37,218 nt of DNA, from NCBI GenBank assembly GCA_016936175.1, contig JAFGPN010000009.1:1-37218 (forward strand), written 5' to 3'. Below the pieces are notes generated by a model that did no database searches, was not told the DNA's origin, and saw only the letters and a program-made list of their open reading frames with translations. The stretch is from Patescibacteria group bacterium. GTDB taxonomy: Bacteria; Patescibacteriota; Kazan-3B-28; UBA10110. A program made the position numbers and the translations under genes. Positions 1-6,985 of the stretch are shown in pieces (position 1 is the stretch's first letter; every line of letters starts with the position of its first letter).

Positions 1-166
1 AGATATAACGAAACAGTCGTGAATATGTTACACAACCAATGTTTATTTAGCTCTGGGAGCGGAAAATATGGCAATGACTTATTGGCCTGTTTAGCCCCCA
101 AATCCGTGGCTGATTTGCCTCCCCATTCTATCTAAAAGTCAGGTTAAAAACAAGCCTCAAACCGGA

Positions 167-193
167 GGTAGCCCCGAAGAATCGGGGCTACCT
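167..193 (-). terminator. Hairpin GGTAGCCCCGA-agaa-TCGGGGCTACC downstream of the 230..847 gene
   Basis: 11-bp perfect inverted repeat just past the stop codon of the minus-strand gene; weak T tract. Confidence 0.5.
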
Positions 194-229
194 TGATTAT
201 CGCTATGGGTAGAGGTAGTTTAATGGGGT

Positions 230-847
230 CTACTGGATAAAACCGAGCTGTTTGCGTTGAATTCCGTTCACCCACAGATTGTCGACATACATTGTCAGAC
301 CATCCAGCTCACCTTCGGCGATAATATCGCCACCGTAACCGCCCGCTAACTTGATCAGTTCCGCCCTTAGTTCTGGGCCGAGATTATCTAACCTTATCTC
401 GTTATAACCGCCATAGAAAAGAACGGGCGTTGTATCGACCGCTGGGCAGGTGTGCCGAACTATTAACCTACCCTGAATTTTGTTCAGCGGAGTTATTATT
501 ATCTCACCACCTTGACTGGGGTTAGCATCTTCCCAAATCTGGTCGCCATCAACTACTACCATAGACCTGAGCGCAAAGACCGTAGATTGCCGCACATCGC
601 CATTGAGCTGTACCCGATTGCCAATGTTGCCCCAAAAGTGACTGGCTACTTCTCGGCTCTCGAATTGGACAATTGAGTCATCATCAAATCTAAGCGCCGG
701 CACTCCCCCGCTGGTGATTAGATCACCAGTCAGTGTGGCCGCTTCTGCCTTGGGCGACGACAATAAAATAACTACTAAAGACAGGCTAACCAAAATAGCC
801 GCTTTAAGTAGCCACCAGGCGCCTGTTTTAAGAGTATTTGAGTTCAT
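230..847 (-). CDS. Secreted protein of unknown function with N-terminal signal peptide
   Basis: 205-aa ORF; hydrophobic N-terminus (WLLKAAILVSLSLVVILLSSPKAEA-A); no family recognised. Confidence 0.75.
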   Translation of the reverse strand: MNSNTLKTGAWWLLKAAILVSLSLVVILLSSPKAEAATLTGDLITSGGVPALRFDDDSIVQFESREVASHFWGNIGNRVQLNGDVRQSTVFALRSMVVVDGDQIWEDANPSQGGEIIITPLNKIQGRLIVRHTCPAVDTTPVLFYGGYNEIRLDNLGPELRAELIKLAGGYGGDIIAEGELDGLTMYVDNLWVNGIQRKQLGFIQ

Positions 848-1041
848 CTTTTAATATAATATTAAAGTATTACAATTTTTGTTTTGTGTTTCCCCAGATT
901 ACAGACGAGATTAACTCAGTTAAAAATTAGCTAAACCGTCTACCGATCAAAAATAACCACTATCTCTAAACTGGGCGAACCCAAAAACTCCGGTTGAGTC
1001 CTTAGGAAAATGGTTGTCTAACACCTTTGATTATAACCCAA

Positions 1042-1067
1042 ATCCGTTCCGGCTAGCCGGAACGGAT
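1042..1067. terminator. Perfect 26-bp palindrome ATCCGTTCCGGCTAGCCGGAACGGAT downstream of the DUF5667 gene
   Basis: Seen directly; sits 3' of the minus-strand gene 1104..2078; likely a terminator or 3' stabilising hairpin. Confidence 0.5.
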
Positions 1068-1103
1068 CTTTGAATTGAATGGAGATAGCTACCGACTGCT
1101 GAC

Positions 1104-2078
1104 CTATCTGGCGGAATTGCCAGCATCGGACCCAGCTGATGGGTTGCCGGACTGAGCTCCATTGCCCGTATCAGCGTTAGTTGGGGTATCGTTACCCGAA
1201 GTTCCTCCGGCTAGAGTACTATCTGATGTATCTGAACTCGAGACATCAGATGTGGAGGTGCCTGGTGTCTGGGAATTAGCGCCCTGACCCAAGCCATTGC
1301 CTAAGCGCAGTCCCTGAAACTCTTCTCTGACCCGCTCCCGCACCTGTTGCATCTCCTGCTGGTTCTCCTGGCGCATCTCTTGTATTTGTGCTCTGAGCTG
1401 ACCTAGGCTCTCTAACCCGGGGAAGGTCCGATCTTCCACTTCGGTCAACCGCTCTTCGCGCCGCTGTTGGACCTCAGTCAGGTGATCGATAATTTTCTGA
1501 AAGACAGCTTTCTGCTCTGAATCTGTAGCGGCGGCTAATTTCTCCTTAAATTGATTCTGAACAGCCGTTACCTGCTCAATACTCTTAGTTACCCGTTCGA
1601 CCGCCTCCTGGTGATGCTTTTCCCACATCTCCCTGGCTCTTTCGGCCAACTTACTCGGATCAGTATTGCGAAGCTCTGACAGCTCTTGTAACCGCTCATC
1701 GGCGAATCTGGCGTACAGATTGGCCTTAGTTTCGGCGCGATTGGTCCAGCGTTGCTGAACCTGCTCCATCCACTGATCGACCGCATAAAGCGGATCGCCC
1801 GGGCTGGCGTTATCGGCCAAGGCGGCCGTTCCCACTCCCCCGGCTAACAAAATGGCGAACAAAATAGGCAAAAATGGCATGACTACTCCTCTAAAACTTA
1901 TCTTATATATCCATGGGTTATATCTCTTGGGGGCGGATTTTGTTACATCCGCGCCAGCTATCTTCTCCATCAAATTACACTTCATCACCTGCTTTTCTCC
2001 TGTCGACAGCGTAAACCCGGCCGCCTTAGCCTTGAGCAGTTGGGCAAGTTCCTGATCTGTTAGGTGTTGATTAGTCAT
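1104..2078 (-). CDS. DUF5667-like membrane protein, partner of the ECF sigma factor
   Basis: One TM segment, then a 'NASPGDPLYAVDQWMEQVQQRWTNRAETKANLYARFADERLQEL' DUF5667-type motif, coiled coil and Ser/Thr/Gly-rich tail; overlaps the 3' end of the sigma gene. Confidence 0.75.
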   Translation of the reverse strand: MTNQHLTDQELAQLLKAKAAGFTLSTGEKQVMKCNLMEKIAGADVTKSAPKRYNPWIYKISFRGVVMPFLPILFAILLAGGVGTAALADNASPGDPLYAVDQWMEQVQQRWTNRAETKANLYARFADERLQELSELRNTDPSKLAERAREMWEKHHQEAVERVTKSIEQVTAVQNQFKEKLAAATDSEQKAVFQKIIDHLTEVQQRREERLTEVEDRTFPGLESLGQLRAQIQEMRQENQQEMQQVRERVREEFQGLRLGNGLGQGANSQTPGTSTSDVSSSDTSDSTLAGGTSGNDTPTNADTGNGAQSGNPSAGSDAGNSAR

Positions 2079-2628
2079 GGTTTAAAATTTTCTTAAGCTG
2101 TTGTAGGCCTCGGTGAACCAATACTCTTAGATTTCCTTCGGTTTTGCCAGTAATGGCGGCCATCTCCACGTATTCCATCTCATCAATGTAGTGAAGTGTT
2201 ACGGCCTCGGCCATATTCAATGGAAGTAGTTGAATGGCTGAGATTACCCGCTCTGAAGCCAGCTGAATTGAGGCTGTTTCCTCGGGTAAAGCGCGTTCAT
2301 CAGGCAAAATTTCGGCGATATCCTCCAGAGCCACCTTGCCACGATCAGTTCTTTGGTGCTTGCGATAGTAGTCCGCCAAGATTCGACGGGCGATGGAGAA
2401 TAACCAGGTAGAGAACTTAGCCTTCTCTTGGTGGCGATACCTGGGCAAGCTCTGCCACGCCCCTAAAAACACCTCCGAGACAATATCTTTGGCTGTCTCC
2501 CTATCTTTAACTCGAAAGGCCACGTGGCGGAATAGCTTATCCGAAAACTGCTCAAATATCCGGCCAAATAGCTCGGTTTCACCAGCTTGAATCCGGCTAA
2601 TTAAGGTTTGTATCTCTTTTTCTGTCAT
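2071..2628 (-). CDS. ECF (sigma-70 family) RNA polymerase sigma factor
   Basis: Region 2 (FRVKDRETAKDIVSEVFLGAWQSLPRYR...FSTWLFSIARRILADYYRKH) and region 4 (LPLNMAEAVTLHYIDEMEYVEMAAITGKTEGNLRVLVHRGLQQLK). Confidence 0.92.
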   Translation of the reverse strand: MTEKEIQTLISRIQAGETELFGRIFEQFSDKLFRHVAFRVKDRETAKDIVSEVFLGAWQSLPRYRHQEKAKFSTWLFSIARRILADYYRKHQRTDRGKVALEDIAEILPDERALPEETASIQLASERVISAIQLLPLNMAEAVTLHYIDEMEYVEMAAITGKTEGNLRVLVHRGLQQLKKILNHD

Positions 2629-2688
2629 TAGAAATTAGAGGTATTATGTTTTTTCATCTCTGGTAATAGATTTTTGTTACAGCCCCAC

Positions 2689-2764
2689 TCGTCATTGCGA
2701 GAAGCCCAGGCGACGAGACAATCTCCGAGATTGCCACGCTCTCTCCGTTCGCTCGCAATGACGA
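2689..2764. repeat. Dispersed palindromic (REP/MITE-like) element with termini TCGTCATTGCGAG ... CTCGCAATGACGA
   Basis: 13-bp terminal inverted repeats; resembles the widely seen 'CGTCATTGCGAG...GCAATCTC' bacterial intergenic repeat type. Confidence 0.75.
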
Positions 2765-2775
2765 AGAGGTTCTGA

Positions 2776-4029
2776 TTACAGCTTAGAGCTGGTGATGACT
2801 CCCCCACCCAAACAAACGTCTTTTTGGTACAAAACTAGTGACTGGCCGGGGGTAATCGCCCTTTCCGGGCTAGAGAACTCAAAATAATAACCCCTTTTGT
2901 CTTTTTTAAGCACACCCTTGTAGACCTCTGGTGTGTATCTGGGTTTAGCTAACAGTTTTTTGCCTAATAGTTGGTTCGCTGGGGTAGCTTGGGGGCTGAT
3001 CAGATGGAGATTCTTAATTCTGGCTACTTTGGCATAGGTATCTTTGTCGGAACCGACTACCACCTGGTTTTTCTTTACATCTGTCCGAAGCACGTAAAGC
3101 GGTTTGATGGTGCCGGACAAGCCGGCGATTCTCCGTTGACCGATGGTATAGAACCAAGCCCCCTCGTGTTCCCCCAATTTATTTCCCTTTGTATCGACGA
3201 TATCGCCAGTTTTCTCTGGAAGCCGGGTTTTAAGAAAGTCTTTGGCGTCGATTCTGCCAATAAAGCAGATACCTTGACTGTCTCGTTTGGCGGCTGTGGG
3301 TAGGTTCGCCTCGCGGGCAAGCTTCCTGATATCGTCTTTAATATACTCTCCCACTGGGAAGATACATTTTTTAAGCTGGGCCTGGGTAATAGGATAGACA
3401 AAGTAGGTCTGGTCCTTGATGGGATCTTTCCCCATTAGCAGCTCATGATGACCACCAACCCCACCTACACCTCCCCTTGCCAAGGGGAGGAAGGGAGGGG
3501 TTATTTTAACGCCCTTGGAATTGACGTACCGAGAACGGATGTGATGTCCGGTAGCTATCAGATCGGCACCCAACCTGATAGCTTCTTTCAAAAACAGGTC
3601 AAATTTTATTTCTCGGTTGCAAAGCACATCGGGGTTAGGGGTTTGACCCCTGGCGTAACCCTTAAAAAAATCATCAATCACCCGCTTTTTGTATTCCTTT
3701 TCAAAGCTGACTACCAGGTATGGAATCTTAAGCGCCTTACATACCGCCACCATATCGAGATAATCCTGATACAGTGGACAATCGCTAATGCGTTTAATAG
3801 GGTAAGACCAGTTTTTCATGAACATCCCCACCACCTGATAACCGGCCTTCTTCAATAAATAGGCGGTAACCGAAGAGTCGACTCCCCCACTCATCGCCAC
3901 AAATATGGTCGGCTGGGGCCAGTTTTTATTCAATTTAAGCGGGCTGGATTTGAAATAATCCGTCCAATGCCAACCCTTCTTCGAGGGGTGTTTGCCTGCC
4001 AGTTTTCTCATCTTAATGCCAGTAGTCAT
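2776..4029 (-). CDS. mnmA: tRNA-specific 2-thiouridylase MnmA
   Basis: PP-loop SGGVDSS, GMFMKNWS, catalytic Cys in NPDVLCNREIKFD and GICFIG, C-terminal RYTPEVYKG... Confidence 0.93.
   Translation of the reverse strand: MTTGIKMRKLAGKHPSKKGWHWTDYFKSSPLKLNKNWPQPTIFVAMSGGVDSSVTAYLLKKAGYQVVGMFMKNWSYPIKRISDCPLYQDYLDMVAVCKALKIPYLVVSFEKEYKKRVIDDFFKGYARGQTPNPDVLCNREIKFDLFLKEAIRLGADLIATGHHIRSRYVNSKGVKITPPFLPLARGGVGGVGGHHELLMGKDPIKDQTYFVYPITQAQLKKCIFPVGEYIKDDIRKLAREANLPTAAKRDSQGICFIGRIDAKDFLKTRLPEKTGDIVDTKGNKLGEHEGAWFYTIGQRRIAGLSGTIKPLYVLRTDVKKNQVVVGSDKDTYAKVARIKNLHLISPQATPANQLLGKKLLAKPRYTPEVYKGVLKKDKRGYYFEFSSPERAITPGQSLVLYQKDVCLGGGVITSSKL
3470..3490. repeat. Palindrome CCTCCCCTT-GCC-AAGGGGAGG inside mnmA (part of an in-frame insertion)
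   Basis: 9-bp perfect arms; translates into a low-complexity PPFLPLARGGVGGVGG segment between TGHHIRSRY and HELLMGKD. Confidence 0.75.
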
Positions 4030-4309
4030 AAATATATCTTACCAGGGTTCTCTCCCCCGTCCGCCGTCAGAGCCTCCAGATTACCGCCCTCGGAGGAGAA
4101 ACGTTAGTAATTGAGCGAAATCCTAGATGGGCGGAGGCACTTGTTTGATCCCGGCCTGCCGGGAGAGTTGTGCCGAGAGCGCCCAGGGATTTTGCCAATT
4201 AGTAGTTTCGACGATCGGGCGGCCGGTTTGGGGCCACCCGTTTGACGGGACAAATGGGTGGCAAAAATTAACTATTAAGGGGTACAGGGATGTATATCCA
4301 AATCAGAAA

Positions 4310-4326
4310 AGGCCCCGAGGGGCCTC
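4310..4326 (-). terminator. Rho-independent terminator of the MerR/RacA-like gene
   Basis: Minus strand: AGGCCCCTCGGGGCCTTTTCT directly 3' of the stop codon. Confidence 0.7.
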
Positions 4327-4349
4327 TCTGAAGATATGATTTGTATTGT

Positions 4350-4853
4350 TTATTTTCCCCATAATTGCCACCACTTCTTGGGCTTCTCTGGCGGAAATAA
4401 CAGCATCGAAAGGTGGCCGATCTCATTTTTGATATTGCCTTGAAGGTCTTCTCTAACCTCGCGCCTAAGACTTCGAATCTCGGTGGCTAAGGTGTTTAGG
4501 GCGACCAGGAGCTTTTGCTTATATTCCTTATCGTCGACTCCCCCGCCGTCCTTCACCTTGGACTTAAGGCGGGCGATTATCCCCTGCTTAGTATATAAGC
4601 CGGAGTCCTGCAGAAACTTTACTCGTTCCAAGATGCGCACATCAGTATCAGTAAACACCCGGTGATTGTATTGATTCCGGTGCTTGGACAAAAACTGACT
4701 ATATGAGCCCTCCCAGTGTCGAACTCGATTTTCGGACGTTTTAAGGTAGTTAGCTAACTCGGAAAGAGTGTAGGTAGTACCATCCGGAAGAGACACGTCA
4801 ACCGCCTTGGTTGCTTCGTTGACCATTTTTTGGGCTTTGTCGAGGGTTAACAT
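4350..4853 (-). CDS. MerR-superfamily DNA-binding protein, RacA-like architecture (N-terminal wHTH, coiled coil, WW-rich C-terminal tail)
   Basis: MerR HTH (YTLSELANYLKTSENRVRHWEG...NHRVFTDTDVRILERVKFLQDSGLYTKQGIIARLK), heptad-like LATEIRSLRREVREDLQGNIKNEI, C-terminus KPKKWWQLWGK. Confidence 0.8.
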   Translation of the reverse strand: MLTLDKAQKMVNEATKAVDVSLPDGTTYTLSELANYLKTSENRVRHWEGSYSQFLSKHRNQYNHRVFTDTDVRILERVKFLQDSGLYTKQGIIARLKSKVKDGGGVDDKEYKQKLLVALNTLATEIRSLRREVREDLQGNIKNEIGHLSMLLFPPEKPKKWWQLWGK

Positions 4854-4863
4854 GCCGTGTTAA
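4847..4863. promoter_or_regulatory. Family-A operator-like palindrome (TTAACATGCCGTGTTAA) overlapping the MerR-like start codon
   Basis: Imperfect copy of the GGTTAACATGSCATGTTAACC palindrome; the start codon (CAT, 4851-4853) lies inside it. Confidence 0.7.
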
Positions 4864-4905
4864 GTCTAAAAATATTTATGAGAGCGGATTTTTGCCGTGT
4901 ACTTC

Positions 4906-4920
4906 ACATGCCATGTTAAC
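4906..4920. promoter_or_regulatory. Family-A copy, ACATGCCATGTTAAC
   Basis: Partial copy of the same palindrome. Confidence 0.65.
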
Positions 4921-4985
4921 TTATTGACAATGTAAAGTTTTATGTTGAAATATATTTTATTTTGCTAGCAGTTTTGACCCATTTT

Positions 4986-5025
4986 GGTTCAAAGTGGTTT
5001 GAGGTACCTCAAAGTGGTTTGAACC
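4986..5025. repeat. Family-B 40-bp element GGTTCAAAGTGGTTTGAGGTACCTCAAAGTGGTTTGAACC
   Basis: Two TCAAA-N4-TTTGA units in a palindromic arrangement, read directly. Confidence 0.9.
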
Positions 5026-5038
5026 TAAACTACTTTTA

Positions 5039-5059
5039 GGTTAACATGCCATGTTAACC
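5039..5059. promoter_or_regulatory. Family-A full palindrome GGTTAACATG-C-CATGTTAACC
   Basis: 10-bp perfect arms around one central base. Confidence 0.9.
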
Positions 5060-5071
5060 CCAGTCAATAAA

Positions 5072-5091
5072 GGTTAGCATGGTACAACACC
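5072..5091. promoter_or_regulatory. Family-A degenerate copy GGTTAGCATGGTACAACACC
   Basis: Left arm conserved, right arm diverged; right half matches the copy at 5161. Confidence 0.6.
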
Positions 5092-5138
5092 GAGCAGTCT
5101 TTTTTATGCTTTGGGAGCTTCCTATATATAATAGGTAG

Positions 5139-5157
5139 CTTCGAACCAGTTTGAGGG
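5139..5157. repeat. Family-B degenerate unit (cTTCGAACCAGTTTGAGGG)
   Basis: Same spacing as TTCAAA-N4-TTTGA. Confidence 0.5.
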
Positions 5158-5160
5158 TAG

Positions 5161-5180
5161 GGTTAACATGGCACAACACC
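5161..5180. promoter_or_regulatory. Family-A degenerate copy GGTTAACATGGCACAACACC
   Basis: Left arm identical to the full palindrome. Confidence 0.7.
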
Positions 5181-5194
5181 ATTTTGATCACTTA

Positions 5195-5234
5195 GGTTCA
5201 AAGTGGTTTGAGGTGGTTCAAACCGGTTTGAACC
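5195..5234. repeat. Family-B 40-bp element GGTTCAAAGTGGTTTGAGGTGGTTCAAACCGGTTTGAACC
   Basis: Second copy of the 40-bp double-palindrome element at 4986-5025. Confidence 0.9.
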
Positions 5235-5309
5235 CACCCCATTTATATATTTTACTTTTTGGCTATTTTATGTTGTTATGATATTTACTCATCGGCTATA
5301 AAATAGGGG

Positions 5310-5330
5310 GGTTAACATGGCATGTTAACC
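5310..5330. promoter_or_regulatory. Family-A full palindrome GGTTAACATG-G-CATGTTAACC
   Basis: Exact reverse complement of the copy at 5039-5059. Confidence 0.9.
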
Positions 5331-5367
5331 TTACTTTACAATGTGAGAGCGGATTTTGAAGGGGGAG

Positions 5368-5384
5368 TTAATATGCCATGTTAA
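5368..5384. promoter_or_regulatory. Family-A copy TTAATATGCCATGTTAA
   Basis: One-mismatch copy of the palindrome core. Confidence 0.8.
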
Positions 5385-5388
5385 GTGG

Positions 5389-5397
5389 TTATCCACA
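5389..5397 (+). promoter_or_regulatory. Consensus DnaA-box-like sequence TTATCCACA
   Basis: Exact match to TTATCCACA, next to the palindrome array; a single 9-mer is weak evidence alone. Confidence 0.45.
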
Positions 5398-5460
5398 TAG
5401 TTTCATCTTGTTTTATTGATGCTTTTGTTTTGTAATCACTATATTTGTTAATAATAAAAA

Positions 5461-5476
5461 ACGACCGGTTGGTCGT
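5461..5476. terminator. Hairpin ACGACC-GGTT-GGTCGT flanked by A/T runs
   Basis: 6-bp perfect stem; on the minus strand it is followed by TTTTTTATT. Confidence 0.45.
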
Positions 5477-5483
5477 AAACAAA

Positions 5484-6175
5484 AAGGTGGGCGGCACTGA
5501 GGCCGCCCGGAGGAGGAAAGCGGCGAATACCGGTTAAGGTCTTCACCAAACTTCCTGTCCACCACTCAAGATGGGAGGGGAGATGAAACAGGTAGGGCGG
5601 GGGTTGTGGATCTTAAATCTCAGACAGAATCCACACTACCCCGCCCCTTCTGGCAGCGGTAGCGATCAGTGCCACCAGAAACAACCCAGGAAAGATATGA
5701 CCGGCAACGTGCCCCGAAAAGGGGATTGGGCACGTTGCTGGTTTCCAATAAAGAGACGGGCAGAGTCCCGGATGGGTGCGCAAGAGGAGGAAGGAAAAAA
5801 TGGCCACCCGAAACCCTGGCAGAGTCCGCTCACCAAACCCTGACGAACCCCAAGCCCTCGGCTCGACTTCTGGAAGGATAGTTGTGGACAGCCCACATAA
5901 GAGCTTCGGCTGCTAACGGATTCGTAAGGGAGGTTTCTGCCAAGTACAGTAAGTAATTGAAAGTGAAACCGAGCGAAGGCGCCTAAAGTAGTTCGTGGCG
6001 AGCTTCGCCCGGTTGATAGCCACGGTTGTGAACGGGAGGAGTTCAATCCCGATTAACCGTAGTTTAGTTGGCCTTGTCAAGGATCGCTCCTTGGGTAAAC
6101 ACTTAGGCGGGTTGTTGGGTCAAGTTAAAAACTTAAACCGCCCAAGCGCATACTGACATATTACCGGCAGTGGGG
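5484..6175 (+). ncRNA. Candidate large structured non-coding RNA (strand tentative)
   Basis: ~690 bp without a credible ORF but rich in strong hairpins: GGGCGGC-N6-GCCGCCC (5489-5508); GGGCGGGG..GTGGAT / ATCCAC..CCCCGCCCC (~5595-5646); TTCTGGCA..TGCCACCAGAA (~5648-5681); GCAACGTGCCC-N13-GGGCACGTTGC (~5704-5738); ACGGTT..CGGGA-N9-TCCCG..AACCGT (~6023-6061). Plus strand has purine-rich loops (GGAGGAGGAAAG). Confidence 0.55.
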
Positions 6176-6262
6176 GAGTGGCGTCAATTTTTTTGTTATT
6201 TGAATCTGATTTACAAAAATGGAACAAAATGGTTATCCCCAATATAGTGGATAAATAAAACC

Positions 6263-6347
6263 CGTCTCCGGTTTTGTCCCTGTCATCCCGAACTTGTTTC
6301 AGGATCTAGATGCTGAACTAAATTCAGCATGACAAAAACTGGAGACG
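6263..6347. repeat. Dispersed palindromic repeat (TGTCATCCCGAACTTGTTTCAGGATCTAGATGCTGAA...TTCAGCATGACA) inside a larger inverted repeat CGTCTCCGGTTTTGTC / GACAAAAACTGGAGACG
   Basis: Inverted repeats read directly; resembles a common bacterial intergenic repeat family; may also act as the ndk terminator. Confidence 0.75.
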
Positions 6348-6381
6348 AGTTGGTTCTCTATCTATAAGACGGATAGAGAGG

Positions 6382-6924
6382 CTAACCAGCAAATTCTGGG
6401 AACCAGTTCTCGATCTCAGCCTTAGCTTCTTCGGGGTTTCCAGAAGCATGCACAATGGTGCGAACCGAACGACCCTCGGCATCAGCCGCAGCGTACGAAT
6501 CATCACCAAAGTCTCCTCGGATGGTGCCTGGGGCGGCTTCGACCGGGTTAGTCTTGCCAACGATCTCACGAATCTTGGCCACCGTGCCAATCGGGCCTTC
6601 GACGATCATCGGAAAGACCGGACCGGACTGAATCAGTTGATGCATCTCTATCACCCGGCCATGCATCTTGCTGATCTGCGCTTGCTTCTGCTCCTCTGTC
6701 CAGCCACTGGGGTCTATGTGCCCCATAGTAAGCAGATAGGCCGGATCCAGGGGATAGTGCTTGGCCACGATCTCCGGAGTTGCCATCATCTCCTTACTGG
6801 CGATGATTCTAAGCCTAACGCCATCAACCTCGGTGGCCTCAAGCCGCCGGATGATTTCATCTTTGAGCCCTCGCCGCATGCCATCGGGCTTTACCATCAC
6901 GAAACTTCTCTCTTTTTCTTCCAT
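6382..6924 (-). CDS. ndk: Nucleoside-diphosphate kinase
   Basis: ERSFVMVKPDGMRRG, active-site VHASGNPEEAKAEI; mid-protein insertion after the ASKEMM segment. Confidence 0.93.
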   Translation of the reverse strand: MEEKERSFVMVKPDGMRRGLKDEIIRRLEATEVDGVRLRIIASKEMMATPEIVAKHYPLDPAYLLTMGHIDPSGWTEEQKQAQISKMHGRVIEMHQLIQSGPVFPMIVEGPIGTVAKIREIVGKTNPVEAAPGTIRGDFGDDSYAAADAEGRSVRTIVHASGNPEEAKAEIENWFPEFAG

Positions 6925-6985
6925 GCATTCCTCCTTAAGAATGTCAGTGAACCTGAATTATGGTTAATATTAATTCAATCTCCAT

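Noticed and set aside
3445-3858. Plus-strand ORF antisense to mnmA
   Set aside because: mnmA motifs on the minus strand are unambiguous; the antisense ORF has no family features.
4847-5384. CRISPR array interpretation of the repeats
   Set aside because: Repeats are palindromes of two kinds with irregular spacing and no uniform spacers; no cas genes nearby.
5484-5840. Assignment as RNase P RNA (rnpB)
   Set aside because: GGAGGAGGAAAG and CAGAGTCCGCTCA only loosely resemble CR-I/CR-V, and the conserved AAGUCC bulge is absent; cannot be supported without a covariance-model search.
5908-5960. tmRNA tag-like reading GCT AAC GGA TTC ... AAG TAA
   Set aside because: No tRNA-like acceptor/TTCGAC 5' end or T-arm/CCA 3' end, and the peptide does not end in an ALAA-like degron.
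5571-6046. ORFs 5571..5843, 5613..5807, 5666..6046 and 5669..5881
   Set aside because: Overlapping on both strands, composition not protein-like, and lying on strong hairpins; treated as structured-RNA territory.
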